NCBI RefSeq assembly: GCF_029227915.1
Contig: NC_079882.1
Location: forward strand, 6,760,001 to 6,820,000
DNA from: Hydractinia symbiolongicarpus
Taxonomy: Eukaryota; Cnidaria; Hydrozoa; Anthoathecata; Hydractiniidae
Length of the DNA: 60,000 nucleotides
Direction: 5' to 3'
Below, piece by piece: positions 1 through 12,129 of the stretch. A program made the translations under genes and the position numbers. The stretch's first letter is position 1. The number at the start of each line of letters is the position of its first letter. The notes beneath the pieces are model-generated. The model was not told the DNA's origin and ran no database searches. It saw only the letters and a program-made list of their open reading frames with translations.

Positions 1-290
1 TATCTTTCCATGTCCGATGATGCATCGTAATTTCAAATGCTTTAGGGCTAGTTTTTAACGCGCCAGTCACATCACAGGTAAAAGAAAGAAAATGTGGCTA
101 GTAAGGAAACTATTAATTTTCCAACTTTTCTTCAAAATTCGTTTTCGTTGAAATATTATAGAAAACGAAAACTAACTTTAGCAGCAAAGATAAATCTTCG
201 ACAGCATACAAATTTTAATTGACGGTTGATTTGGTATTCAATGCACACCACGGTACTACACAACAATAGGTAGAAGTTCTAACAACTCTG

Positions 291-3200
291 TTATAGCTCG
301 CTGTTCTTTAGTATGCTTCCCACAAGTAAGTTATTCTTCGGAGAGCATGTTTCAGGTATCATGGAATAAATACGAGTGTCATATCTGCTCTCCTCCACAG
401 CGTGCATCATCCTATCATGATCTATTAACAACATACTGTTCTTCCCTTGCTTGCTGTAGTCGCTGTCAAAATTTGATGACGTCTGGTCCGCTGAGCGCGC
501 GAGCAGAAAATAATCGTCCTCCTCCAAACATTGATATTTCTTGCTTTTCGGATACGTAATATTTTCCGTTGGTCGAATACTCCCATAACAACAGGGACAC
601 ACAACAAAAGATGCTCTAGAATTCAAAATTCAAATCAGGCACATAATAAAGATATATGGGATTGCAATCTCATGTTTTATACTTATTATTGTCAGAGCAC
701 TCCAATATTACCTCATTTTTAAGCATTTCGCCAGCACTAAATCTGTGGCAGACCCACATGCATGTAAAGTTACACCAACATTGAAGTTCCCGCAAAAATA
801 TTCTAAGTTTGACAACACCACCGATATATTTGTGAGACTTAACTTCCTAATTCTTGACAGAGCTCGATCGATCGATTCTTCCTTGTTTTCCAAAAGCGTT
901 ACCTAAAAACACGAAGAAAAAAACACTTCAGTTACTTTTGTTAATAGGAGGTAGTTTATAAATCCAATAAAGTACACGCCATACGTGGGACAAGGTTTAT
1001 CCCCCGCTATCACAAGTAAGAAAAATAAGAGTGGCCTTTTCGACCAAGTATACCCTGTCCCTAACTTACAGCGCATAAATCGTTCACAACATTAAAATTT
1101 GAATTAAAAGGCTCGATTATATCAGCTAACTGTGATTAGTAAGGCGGAGTAGCATATTTTAATCATTTGTAGCACCCCTAATCCGACATTACCCACTCAA
1201 AAAGGAGTTTCTTTCTTGAAAAAAAAAACGCAGTAGAGTAGTTGTTAAAACTGTTTAAGATTTAGCTTTTTAGCTTTATTTTTTTTTTATTTTTTGTAAC
1301 CCACAATTCAATTTCCCGGACCTATGCGGGCCGTCACGTTGATTGTTCCATAATTCAAATATCGCAAAAATTGCGCCTAGTTTATTTTCAACGTTCCTCA
1401 ACCACCCTGCACATCTGCCTAGGTGGAACTATCGCAGCCCTCCGTGCATCCATCAGTGGATGCTGTTTCGACATTTCAGGAAATGGCCAAAAAAATCTTC
1501 ACTTTGCACATTTTTTTTACAAGCTCGTGAGCTTGTATTAAAACGCAAATGTGTCCTACAAGAATAGAAATTTTTGCCTCTCTGAGCACCGACACGGGAG
1601 TAGTCGTGTGTTCGAATCTCATCTTGGTAACTATTTTTTCTTTTTTTTTCTTTTTACTATCTCGCCTGCGAGGATGTGTTTCCAACTCGTAATTAACTAA
1701 CCAAATGGTCAATTGCAACGTCACAAATTTAAACTTCATACCTAAACTCTCTAAGTACTTAAAAGTCATCGGCCAAATTTGGTATTTGTTTTCGACAAAA
1801 ATTGGCAAAGTTAACAAAAAAATTATGCTGAACATAATAGTGACATCATAATTTTGATTTTTGTCACCTAATTGTTATTTTAGGCCAAAATTGGACCAAA
1901 AATTAAAATTACTTTATTTTCGACAAAATTTGACAAAGTTAACAAAAAAAGTATGCTGAACATGATAGTGACATCAAAATGTTAATTTTTTGTCAACTAA
2001 ATGCCGTTTAAGACCATAAACGTTCCATCGCGCGACTTTCAACCATGAATGAGGCTGCATTTTTTCTTTTTTCTAGTAATATGGTTTTTTAACTAAAGCT
2101 ATTTCCTTTTTCGAACAATTAAGATCGTATATTATTTTTCTTTATTTTGCTTTTTCTCACTAAGTGACTTTCTTATACCCCGTTGTTTTTTTGTTGTTGT
2201 TGTTTTGTTTGTTTTTTTTGTTTGTTTTTTTGGGGGGGGTTACTGAATTTCAAAAATTTTAGGTGGAGCTTGTGGTCTTTCTTCTTCCTGTCAGTCAGTT
2301 TACTCCAGACTGACCTAACGAAAATTGAAATTTCGAGGAATTTTCTATCAATATTATTGCCTATCCGAATAGCAAAATATGTCGTGTCTAACTTCGTAAC
2401 AGAAATCACAATTTCATAGACAGCTTTTTATAAACTTTGTTGGCGAGGTTGTTTGCGTATATCATACGTCTTGTTTTTATAAAAAACATTACCCTATAAA
2501 AATTTGTCTCTCTACAGTAGGTACCTTTTTTAAACGCCAATTTAGAGTGGGTTCAACAGGTAGCCTGACATTTTCCTAACAAAGGCCAATTGTGATAATA
2601 TTTACGGTAAAGCATACGTGACAAGCTGGTCTTAAAAAAGCGATGACAATACCAAGATGTCCTCCTCCAGCGCAAAAATCGACAACCTCGTCACCACTCC
2701 TTATTTGTGGAAGAACTCGAGACGCCATGTTTTCAATCTGTTGTCGTTTGCGCAGAGCACGTTGTTCTTTTAATTCTCCTAAAGAAAAGTGAAAAGTTTT
2801 AAACTTACATTTCCCGATTGCAAGTTTGTCTTAAAAAACAAATTTTAAAACCAATGCTTCAGGAGCAGAAACCTTGACAGTAAATGCTTGCGCCACAAAT
2901 CCTATCATTATATATCCCATTGTTATGAATTATAGACATTTACAGACGGACAACTTTTTTAACAACCAACCAATAAAAACTCAGAAAAACCCGCCGTCTT
3001 TAATGTAACGAAAATGGACCATGCTGAGCCTAAACACTGTGAGCTGCGGCCAACGAACGCTTTAATGGAAAAAATCCTTTATTTATCAACAAAATCCAAC
3101 CTTCAGCAGGATTTACTCCGGATGGCAGTTTCTCCCATGGTATTGAAGTGAACGGTTCATCGTTATTAAAAGATGGGTTTATTTTATGGTATTGTAGTGT

Positions 3201-6200
3201 GTCGAGTATCCGAGGAAGGCTTTTCGTTATTTTAATATGCATTTGCTTTGGATTGGAAGCTTTCTCTTCGAATGAAACTACAATAAAGAATTGCATTAAA
3301 TTACTAGAAAAAAACTGCAACGCTTTACAGGATTTTGAAGAGAAAAACATTGTTCAACGAGTAGAGAACAAAGGATGTTTAACAAATTCTTTGTGGTATT
3401 ATTAAGATTATGACTATGATGTGATACAACAAAAAATACTTGCACTTATTTGTTGCCATTTTAGACCTGTAAAGGGTATTGATTCAAAATTTACCAATTC
3501 AGAGGTTTTTGCAGTGTAAATGTGTATGCATAAAAGACGTAACGAGAAATTTTAAAGGCTTGTATACTAGTTAGAAAACCAAAATATATGCAGAGTGTCT
3601 TCAAATGTTTTACAACACTCTACGGATTTTCAAGATTTTTTATTATTATTAATAGACTTTGGTATGTTTTGCAATATGTGAAAGTTGCACCAAGGTCAAA
3701 TCTCCATGCACGTGTAAAAAAGACTCAAACATTTAAGTTTATGAGAAAGGAAGTATTTAAAAAGATACAAAAGTTTTTGGAAATGTTAACTTTAACGTTT
3801 TCAAGGTTCTTCTTGTGTGTGCAAAAAAAGGAACGTTTTTTAATCTTAATATTCCTTAGATTCTGCGGATCAATGGTCGGTGATCGCCCCTTATTTATGC
3901 ATTGTCAAGGATTTTCAGGTTACCTAGTCTGATTTTAAGCGTTTCATGGTCCTACAGACACTGTATGATAAGACTCTAATATTTACCTGTAAACAATTAT
4001 TCGTTAGAAAGTGGGCGATAATATGTGTCATATTTATATTACCGTGTTTGAGTATTTCGTGACCATTTGGAAACGAGAAGCACTTCACACTGTTCGAACA
4101 CGCACAGGACGTCTCTCGAAGTTTATACACGTTGCACGCAGCAGGTAACACTCCCGGATGAGACGCACATCTAAGAAACCATTTATATGTCTGAGGTAGT
4201 TTCTTGAAGAACTGTTCAAGGGATGCTGAGCATGGTAACATCTATAAGGGAATATTTTTATATGAAAAATTGCCAAGAAGAAACTAAACACTTAATAGGT
4301 TAAAAAAATGGTCAGTATTGTGGTACTTTTGTTGGATAAAATTTAAATATTTCTGAAACAGCTGAAAAAGTTTTGTATCATTATTTTCTGCAAATTTGAA
4401 ATGCTAATGAAAAGTAATAATTCCCCCATTCTTTCTCACAAATATTTCTAAGCAACAACACTGTGAAGCACGGCCATGTTGTTTGAGAACAAGCTAAAAA
4501 TTATTAGAAAACATGACGGGGTAGCTTTATTTTCTAAAATTTTAAACATAGAGCTGCAAACGTAAATGGGTAAATCAAAACAAAAACTTACAACAAATAA
4601 AAACTCCCACATGACAGCAAATATTATGAGATCTGCTATTGTTATTGTTAGTCCACATAAATAGGGCCAGTTAATGTCCTCGTTCGACTTTATATTCAAC
4701 ATCTCATCATTTATGTTTTCTAATAACTTATTGCTTGATTTACAAGTACACACAGTTTTTAATCCAAGCGCAGCCACAACACTATGTAACGAGTGAAATG
4801 TATTTTCACAACTCAACTTTACATTATCACGAATGCTATATAAATCCTTCTTTCTACCCGAAAAATACTTCGTCACATTAGGTGTCTTTTTAATAACTAA
4901 AAATTCTTTCTCTAGCTTCACAAATGCATCTGGTAATGTGATATGTGCCTCAACATCAACTAATTGTTTCTTCAGCTTTTTCACAGCAATGGGAAAATCA
5001 ACTTCGCAAAATTTTGTCCAGCTACTGACCTGAAAAATTATCGAGAAAGGTAATGACAGGTTAAAAACAAAAGACTTAACAAATATCTCTAATGTTTTGG
5101 TCACAAATATGAGATTCTTCGTTCACAGTCAAAATAGTTTTAATTTTCAGATTTGTGCTGCTGCAATTAACCAATCAGATTTACTAAATCTTGGCGACTA
5201 CTCTATATACGCATGATATAAAAAATGATTGCATGTACAGGTGTGTTTTGAATGGTTTTGAAATAAAAACAACTTACTGCTGCACAGGCTTTCAGGCAAT
5301 TTTGTTTGTAACCCTAAAATAAAATACATATTGTACATGTTCAATCCTTTTAATTTAACAAAAATTGCAATACAGATCCCTGAAGTGGTGTCTTTTCCCC
5401 ACTTTAGTCACCCTTTTGCTGCAACATTGACATAGTTTTCTGTTTGATATCATTACTACATTTGGGGGTGCACTATTGAAATGATCGAGTAGTTTGCAAA
5501 ACAAACTCCTAAATTTTTCTATGAGTCTCTTATTGAAATCATTCCATCTAAGGAACAATGCACTGGCATCAAAGATATTTTGATGTTTGTTACTTTATGT
5601 GGAAGCTCAAGATGATAAAATCAGGACTCAAACTGAATATCAAAGTAATCTGCGAAAATTAGGAGAATTTCTTCCCTTTTTTTTTTCTTTTTTTTGGTTT
5701 AAAGTTTATGTTGAACAAAATGTGGTGTTGTTTAAGCTTCATGCAATGACATTTTGATGCAGCGAAACGAACTGAGATAATACTATTTTTAAATAAAGAT
5801 GAAGAATAATCACCGCATTTTGTCTTAAAATGATAAAAGAACGATCCTATAAAGCTTAAATCCCTGTAGGTTGATTCAAAATAAAAAGAAAGTGGATCTA
5901 AGAAGTTTAGCATACTTCTTTTTTAAATGATGTTCTTTCAAACCTTAAATATTGTATATCCTTCCAAAATACCGAGAAAACGTCCCTTCAAAGCTTTAAA
6001 ATCGCTGTATTTCTTTTTAATATGAATAGAAAACATAAAAACCACCGTATTTTGTCATAAAGAATGATTAAATGATTAAAAAGTATCAATGTAGAAAAAG
6101 TGTAACACAAAGAATATCTATCTCTATTATAATACCCGTATACGTCTGTCTGTCTGTCACGCAAAATGGTAGCTTAGCTGCGCAATAGCGAGAAGCACGC

Positions 6201-6935
6201 AATGCGGTATAAAAAGGACGGGCGAACCCGTGGATTTTCCACGGGCTAACAACTTTTCATTTAAAAAGATATACAAATGATTGTTAGCGCTTTTAAACAA
6301 TAGCATGCATGTATATGTGTGATAACAAAAGGTTTAATTAAATTTATGCACAGTATATATTATTGAAATATAAAGTTTCGATATGCTAATTCTATGTTTA
6401 ATAGGTGAATTTAATATGCAAAAAAAAAGGATCAAAGGATCGCTATCAATTAATTGAAAAGCTTTTCTGAACCTTGTTTGCATTGAAATAATAATAAATT
6501 TTGATGATGTATATTTAAAAAATATTTCCACAACTATTAGCATATCATAGAGGATAATTGGGAGTCTTGTGAAAAATCCATTTAGGTATATCAAGAATGG
6601 AAAAATAATTAATTTTATAAATTAGTATGATCATACAGTAGAATTATTATCCCATTATTGTTTTACACAAGAGTAGTGAGACAACATACCAAGTAAGATT
6701 CTAAACAATTCTTTTTATTTTTATCCCTTTCACTGTTTATTGCATCTTTCACAATTTGTCGTGTAACATGACACAATCCAGATGCCAGTAAATTATTCAC
6801 TCTTGACAATTCAATGGCAGGAAGAGCAACATTTGATATTGTATGATTATCTCTAATTTCCAAATTAGCATCTGTAACAAGTACCATGAACTGGGCAACT
6901 TTGGAACCAAATGTATTGTCTATATATAGTGTCAT
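291..6935 (-). CDS. GSTCD: GSTCD homologue (GST C-terminal domain plus methyltransferase-like domain), multi-exon
   Basis: Minus-strand exons read by eye: 6690-6935 (start ATG at 6935), 5278-5313, 4592-5029, 3987-4241, about 3101-3277, 2618-2778, 712-902, 291-615 (stop TAA at 291-293). All have GT/AG borders. Total is about 610 codons, close to the usual length of animal GSTCD (about 630). The N-terminal half is GST-like: CLKACA in the 12-codon exon, then WTKFCE and ADLIIFAVMWEF in the 146-codon exon. The C-terminal half is a class I methyltransferase-like fold: RALRKRQQ, then VVDFCAGGGHLGIV (SAM-binding motif I), VTLLENKE, NVGVTLHACGSATD and ASFVVCPCCYG. The family's biochemical activity is not established. 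Phases agree at every junction except between 3987 and 3277, where the downstream exon needs one more base. A small unplaced exon probably lies in 3278-3986, where vertebrate GSTCD has roughly 40 extra residues. The true start could lie further upstream. Confidence 0.9.
1580..2010 (-). repeat. Dispersed repeat with about 127-bp tandem units (two copies here)
   Basis: Two diverged units carrying TTTTCGACAAAATTTG, a stretch like GTATGCTGAACATGATAGTG, and TTAGGCCAAAATTGGACC. The same sequence, reverse-complemented, forms four to five units at 44400-44890 and again in the duplicated copy at 49742-50232. Homology continues into the non-tandem flank at 1640-1770, matched by the reverse complement of 44900-45030, so a whole mobile or amplified unit is shared. 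It lies inside a GSTCD intron (903-2617). Confidence 0.75.
2183..2245. repeat. Low-complexity T/TTG-rich stretch with a G run
   Basis: TTGTTGTTGTTGTTTTG-type repeats, then T runs and GGGGGGGG, within a GSTCD intron. No coding value. Confidence 0.7.
6121..6256 (+). mobile_element. Helitron-like non-autonomous element (copy 1)
   Basis: Begins TCTCTATTATAATA after an A, carries the family core (GTCTGTCTGTC, GCAATGCGGTATAAA, GGACGGGCGA) and the terminal hairpin CCCGTGGATTTTCCACGGG followed by CTAACAAC. It shares start, core and hairpin with the copies at 23.3-23.6 and 28.9-29.2 kb. The terminal CTAG seen in those copies is degraded here. It lies in a GSTCD intron. Confidence 0.6.
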
Positions 6936-7225
6936 GATCCTATAATTATAAAGAAAATAAAAATGCTTTTCAGTACTAAATAAAGTTTCCTTTCCAAACA
7001 AACTTATTTTTGGAAATTGAAGTTTTTAGGAAGGAAATGGTTAGAGTTGATTTCTTCTTCGTAATTATTAATAAGACACACACTTTTTTAATTTCTTATA
7101 CACAATAATAAAATTTAACTATAATGTGGACTTGCCTTGAGATATTATACCTTAGTTTTATTGCCGTTCTTTCAATTGTAAAAACAGGCACATATCATCT
7201 TATTCAATAAGACATATGAAGTTTT

Positions 7226-7341
7226 ACCTTTAAAGTATCCCTCTAACTCCAAATATTTTGTAACTCTGGACAGTACACCTCTAATAAAACCCAGTGCAAC
7301 ATGTTTTTGGTTCACTGCAAAGTTGCCATTATAAAACGACA
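7226..7341 (-). CDS. Unassigned ATG-initiated minus-strand exon upstream of GSTCD
   Basis: Reading the minus strand, an ATG at 7341 opens 38 codons beginning MSFYNGNFAVNQKH and ending ELEGYFK, then reaches a plausible donor (AAAG|GTAAAA). An in-frame TAA lies just before the ATG, so the ATG would be a real start. It could be the first coding exon of the GSTCD gene. However, it ends in phase 1 while the exon at 6690-6939 needs a phase-2 predecessor, so a further small exon or another gene must be assumed. I do not recognise the peptide. Confidence 0.35.
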
Positions 7342-7344
7342 TGA

Positions 7345-8340
7345 TTTACAGGGCATAGATGCCTACTTTGTTCAAATTATGTGCAAATTAATTATATGGC
7401 CTTTTTGGAATAAACTGTAAGTACAGATGAATTTCAGCGTGACGTGATATTTTTCTTTTGCATAGAGAAAAAATGGACATGTGCGCACACATGCACATAC
7501 AGCAAACAATATAAACAACAAACTGCAAAGATCAGAGATGTTAAAGGTTACCTTCTACCTCAAAAAGGTTTTCTTTTCTTTCTTTTATAATAGATAATGT
7601 TAAACTATTACAGAATTTGATTATTATTTTGCATAATTTGTTAATATAACTTTAGTTAATATATTCCTGTACCGACATAAGAGCTTAATTTTGAAAACAT
7701 AGAATTGACTGTTAATTGCACCACTGTAGGGTGTTAAATCTAAACCTCGTTCCCAGAGCCTGTTGTCTGCACAGGGAGATAAACCTTCACAATAATAAGG
7801 ATTCAAAGTACAGTGCAATGATTAACCAAGAACACATTGTCTTCGCTACAAGACTGAGGAAAGTTTTTGATCCTGTAAAGTTGTGGTTTTTGTGGTCCAG
7901 GGAAATCAAGATTGTGGCTTGAACTTTTACTAGTCTCTTCTGTCCAAGGCGTCTTGTAAACAAGAATGCAAGATTAAAAAAGCATAGAGGACCAGAAAGC
8001 AAGATATAATATATTCATTTACTGATGACAAGGTGTTTGAAACAACACGGATTTTATTTCCCAATCTTCTGTGCAAGCAGAGTATGAGAGCGAAGCTCGA
8101 TAACCCAAAATCCTCAGCAGTTCATTTCCCATATCTTACTGAAGGTGACGGACGTGTGCGATTTGTTGGTGTTTGCTATTGGTAAACTTCAGCTATGCTA
8201 ATCCGTTTTTAATTCTTTTTCTATAGCTAGCTATATTTTATTATTTTTCCATAAGTAGTAGAGATTTATATTTATTCTTTCTCTTACATAATTTTATTTA
8301 TTTACTTATTGCTATAGATCTAAAATTTATGGTGAGCTGC
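7345..8340. other. No recognisable gene: AT-rich spacer between GSTCD and the DIRS element
   Basis: Only short, stop-rich reading frames. The right part (from about 8030) probably contains the 5' terminal region of the DIRS retroelement, but I could not define a terminal repeat. Confidence 0.5.
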
Positions 8341-8347
8341 AATCAAA

Positions 8348-9555
8348 ATGGCAGACACCTCAGCTCCAAAAGAAGGTGGTAAACCCATAGTGTTAGAAAC
8401 TCCAATGGATTTTTTAACTAAGCTCCTTCCAGCCATGCAACAACAGCAGCTGGAAGCAATCACAGCCCTAGGAGAAAAATTTTCTACTTCATTGAACAGC
8501 CTCCGAGCCGATGTTTTAAACAATGATAATAACTTGCATGTGGACCGCAGTGGAGACAATTCTCCTGGTCTAAGTCATGGTGCAGATAAACAAAATGAAG
8601 CAAATGCTTCCATATCTGTAGATCACCCTAGAGGAAGGAAAAGATTAGGTCTTCATCAGCAGAAACTTGCCTCAGTCATGTAGAATCTAGTTCTTCTACT
8701 AGGAGGCCTAGTAAAAAAGATGTTGATGCCATAAGTACATCAGCATCCAACCAATTGTATGATGGTTTAATGAATGAAATGCTGGGGCAAGAAGAAAACC
8801 AGTTAGAGGACCCAGACCAAGATGTCTGGTCTGACCTCATCAAAGAGTATAACGATGAAGACTTCTTTGGCACAGTAGTAGCTCCACTTTTAGCATCTAT
8901 GGCTAAACTCATGTGGTCGAAGAAAATTACCAATGAAAAATTGAAAGGCAGACTAGAAAACGTCCAAATTCCCATGAATTGCCGTTTTTTGTCTGTAAAG
9001 AGCTGCAATAAACCTATATGGGCCAAGGCAGACAGCAAAAGATCAAACGATCTGGTATTGCGGAAACTGCAAAACACTGTTTCGAAAAGCCAAGTGCATA
9101 TCTTACAATTGGCAGACCAAACAAGGAAACTTTATTGTAATAGAACCATCCATTTTATTAAATTTGGCTAAAGATGCTCTTTGTCTAATCGGTAATGCCA
9201 ACCAGCATCTAAATCAGTATCGAAGAGTAGGATTAATCGGTGCAATGCCTCACCTAAAAGGATTGGCAAAGGATGTGTCTGAAGAAAACTTGTTGCTGTT
9301 TGGAGATGATTTGGACAAAAGAATCCAATCATTGCAAGATGAGGAGAAAACTAAAAAGTGCTCTCACGACCATCTACACCATATTCAAAAAATAATTTTA
9401 AAAAGTACAAACAGCCATCCTCCAGTTATTCCTCCTCTGCAAAGTATAACCAGTCAAAAAACGAGAAGACCTTCTCAAAAGATCGAAACCACTCCCTGAG
9501 AAGGTACACTCAAACCCTGAAGTACAAAGGGTACAAAGGGAGAAAACAATGGTAG
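8348..9555 (+). pseudogene. DIRS gag-like gene, frameshifted
   Basis: Starts MADTSAPKEGGKPIVLETP. The frame is lost at about 8640-8690, resumes as the acidic DPDQDVWSDLIKEYND segment (about 8755-9120), shifts again near 9120-9170, and continues as KDALCLIGNANQHLNQYRR, a run characteristic of DIRS gag proteins. It ends in a basic, Ser/Tyr/Lys-rich tail (to 9555), as expected for a nucleic-acid-binding C-terminus. The protein would package the element RNA; with these breaks it cannot be made intact. Confidence 0.7.
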
Positions 9556-10750
9556 GTAAAGACCTTGTTGTTGCTGACCCTGAGTTAGCAGTTAGGCGTT
9601 ATCAAGCTTGTAACATATATAAATTTTTGGAAGTTTGGAGGACTATCACTTCAAACCAGTATATTCTAGACATAATTGAGCATGGGGTTAAAATTGAATT
9701 TATTAGTGTCCCAGTGTCATCTTACCACCCAATGAAGTTTTTACAAGAAAATTGTATAACTATAAGTAAGGAAATTCAACAACTTTTACAAAAGAAGGCA
9801 ATTCAGCAGATACAAGCAACAAATAACTTTTTCTTTCAGGTATATTTATTGTCCCTAAAAAAGATGGTAGCTCAAGAATGATTATCAACCTTAAACAGTT
9901 AAATAGATCTGTCAGATATCGCCATTTTAAAATGGAAACACTGCAAGATGTTTTATGCCTTATCAAACCAGGTGTTTGGATGGGAAGTATTGACTTAAAG
10001 GACGCATACCACAGCATCCCTTTACATATTGACTTCCAAATGTTCTTGGCTTTTTCTTGGAATAAACAGTTTTACCAATTTCTAGCTTTACCCTTTGGGT
10101 TTGGTCCAGCTGTTAGGATCTTCACCAAAGTTCTTAAAGCGCTCTTTAAAGTACTAAGAGGGGCGGGTCACGTATCTGTTGTATATATAGACAATTCTTA
10201 TTTGCAGGGTGATACTTATGAATCATGCCAAAGAAACATTACGGCAACTGTCTCACTTTTGAGCAGCTTAGGATTTACTGTACATCCAAACAAGTCAATT
10301 CTTGTGCCTACCCAATGTATGGTGTTTTTAGGGTTTGTGTTAAACTCTGCTCAGATGACAATAGCCTTAAGCTTGCTGTACATGCATCACCCCACAGTTA
10401 GGTTTGTTTCCAGGGTTATTGGAACATTAGTTTCTGCCTTTGATGCCATGAAGTATGGCAAGTTACATTACAGGTCCTTGAAACTAGGCCATGGAAATTT
10501 TGATTTAAAGGTTTTTATTTCAGAGTTTTCTATTAAGGATTTACAGTGGTGGCTCACAATGGCTCAGTTTACCAGACCTATACAATTGCCTAAAATTGAT
10601 CTAATTTTATCCTCTGATGCTAGTCTTCAAAGCTGGGGTGGCACTGACGGAAACTCTCAAATAGGGGGGTGTTGGTCTGAAGAAGAATTACCTGAGCATA
10701 TCAATACTTTAGAGTTGTTGGCTGCATTTTTACACTCAAAGCTTTCTTGA
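9549..10750 (+). pseudogene. DIRS reverse transcriptase, active-site mutant and frameshifted
   Basis: A frameshift near 9835 separates an N-terminal part (to 9881) from the main domain, whose in-frame beginning is GIFIVPKKDGSSRMIINLKQ. The main domain runs to 10750: SIDLKDAYHSIP carries the first catalytic Asp (about 9990), then LPFGFGPAVRIFTK, then VVYIDNSYLQG at about 10179-10211. RTs of this class have YIDD here, so the second catalytic Asp (10193-10195) has become Asn. LGFVLNSAQMTI follows. A further frame change near 10735-10750 leads into the RNase H region. The RT is not expected to be catalytically competent. Confidence 0.88.
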
Positions 10751-11535
10751 AAATAAGACATGTTCAGTTAAGAATGGATAACACCACAGCTGTGGCCTAC
10801 ATAACAAAGATGGGGGGCCTTCACTCCATTGCTTGTAATAAATTGGCTGTTGAAATATGGGAATTTGCTAGAACATGTGATGTTTGGTTATCAGCTTGCC
10901 ATATACCTGGTGTATTAAATACTATAGCTGATTATAAATCAAGACAATTTCAGGATAACATTGAATGGTCCTTGAATGTAAAACAATTTAACATAATTTC
11001 TGACATTTTTTGGAAATTTGATATTGACCTTTTTGCATCCAGACTCAATGCAAAATGTGAGGATTATTTTTCTTTAAGACCTGATCCAAATGCTAAAGCT
11101 GTAAATGCCTTCGCTCAGACCTGGTCGAATTTAAACTTTTATGCCTTCACATCATTTAACTTGATTGGAAAAGTTCTTGCAAAGATAAATATAGATCAAG
11201 CCACAGGCATTCTTGTAGTACCTTTCTGGTCTTCACAGCCTTGGTTTCCTCAAGCAATTAATATGTTATACAGGACACCTGTGTTATTTCCTCCTTCATC
11301 TAGATTATTGTTTCTACCTGGAACAAAAAGACAACATCCTCTACACCAAACCTTGTCGCTGCTCATGCTGCCTGTCTCTTGGAATCGTTACAAGGTAAAG
11401 AGCTTCCAGCAGGCACTGTCGATATCATTGCAGCATCATGGAGAGAAGGTACCCAGAAACAAAACTTGGGTCCAATCAGACGATGAAAAAAATATTGCAC
11501 TGGGAGGTCGATTGATCCCTATCATCCAAATGTGA
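10747..11535 (+). pseudogene. DIRS RNase H and downstream conserved region
   Basis: The upstream end (VLILSSDASLQSWGG-like, about 10600-10640, in the preceding frame) supplies the first RNase H acidic residue. LRMDNTTAVAYITKMGG and HIPGVLNTIADYKSR supply the later ones. The section DIDLFASRLNAKCEDYFS to GILVVPFWSSQPWFPQAIN (about 11020-11260) is the conserved region that follows RNase H in DIRS elements. The reading frame stops at 11533-11535, overlapping the recombinase frame. Confidence 0.8.
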
Positions 11536-11903
11536 AAAATGTGTTAATACACCTTACTGAATTATTCAAAGGTGGGTCTGGATATAGTGTTTTATGTACA
11601 ACTAGAAGTGCTATTGCTTCAGTTGTTTCAATCAGTGGTTACAGTTCTCTTTCAGAGCATCTATTGATAAGCCGTTTTATAAAAGGAGTTTTTAATATAA
11701 GACCAAGTACCCCCAAATACTCTTTGAAATGGAATAAAAATGTTCTTTTGACTTATTTAAAGTCTCTTAGTCCTAACAAAGATTTATCCTTTAAGGATAT
11801 TAACATCAAGTTGGCTTATCTCCTTACTATTTTAGCAGGTCAAAGAGTTCACAGTGTCCATAATATATCTGGACAAAGTCTTGTACAGTGTGCAAGATTA
11901 TAG
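11532..11903 (+). pseudogene. DIRS tyrosine recombinase, C-terminally truncated
   Basis: About 123 codons: the N-terminal SAM-like arm (SLSEHLLISRFIKGVFN) and the start of the catalytic domain (LAYLLTILAGQRVHSVHN), in which the Arg of AGQR corresponds to the first catalytic Arg of tyrosine recombinases. The His-x-x-Arg box and the Tyr nucleophile are missing, because the frame stops at 11901-11903 and nothing resembling them follows. In intact elements this enzyme integrates the circular cDNA. Confidence 0.75.
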
Positions 11904-12004
11904 AAGTGTATTGTTGATTGAAATTAGTGGTGAAATACTTTGCTTCCCATTTTCTAAACTTTATTTTAATGAAAGCATGGACATGCTATCACACATACAA
12001 AATG

Positions 12005-12116
12005 CATTTTGTAGATTTTGAAAACTAAATATTTATATTTCAGGGGTGCGATTAATCACATGTCTGAATCGATTTAGGCGTGTGACAAGGCGTAAGCATG
12101 CAATTGCACTGAGAAA
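12005..12116 (+). mobile_element. Solo right end of the 46.4-kb TIR transposon family
   Basis: The segment GATTTTGAAAACTAAATATT ... GTGCGATTAATCACA ... GATTTAGGCGTGTG ... GAGAAAGACTG matches the right-hand 120 bp of the element at 46365-47416 in the same order, with moderate divergence. Only this end is present. Confidence 0.65.
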
Positions 12117-12129
12117 GACTGCATTGCTT

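Larger units (their letters stand above)
8348..11903 (+). mobile_element. DIRS-type (tyrosine recombinase) retrotransposon, decayed and 3'-truncated
   Basis: Order of parts: gag-like region 8348-9555, reverse transcriptase about 9640-10560, RNase H and DIRS-specific region about 10600-11300, tyrosine recombinase start 11532-11903. The order and the wording of the RT and post-RNase H regions (SIDLKDAYHSIP, DIDLFASRLNAK, GILVVPFWSSQPWFPQ) are typical of DIRS1-like elements. At least four frame changes or stops and loss of the recombinase C-terminus make it non-autonomous. Terminal repeats were not identified. Confidence 0.85.

Noticed and set aside
1575-1640. tRNA or SINE head (GTGTTCGAATCTC)
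   Set aside because: Only a B-box-like word and a possible arm; no second copy of this head elsewhere in the window.
4085-4291. 68-codon minus frame overlapping the GSTCD exon at 3987-4241
   Set aside because: Alternative-frame shadow of the recognised exon.
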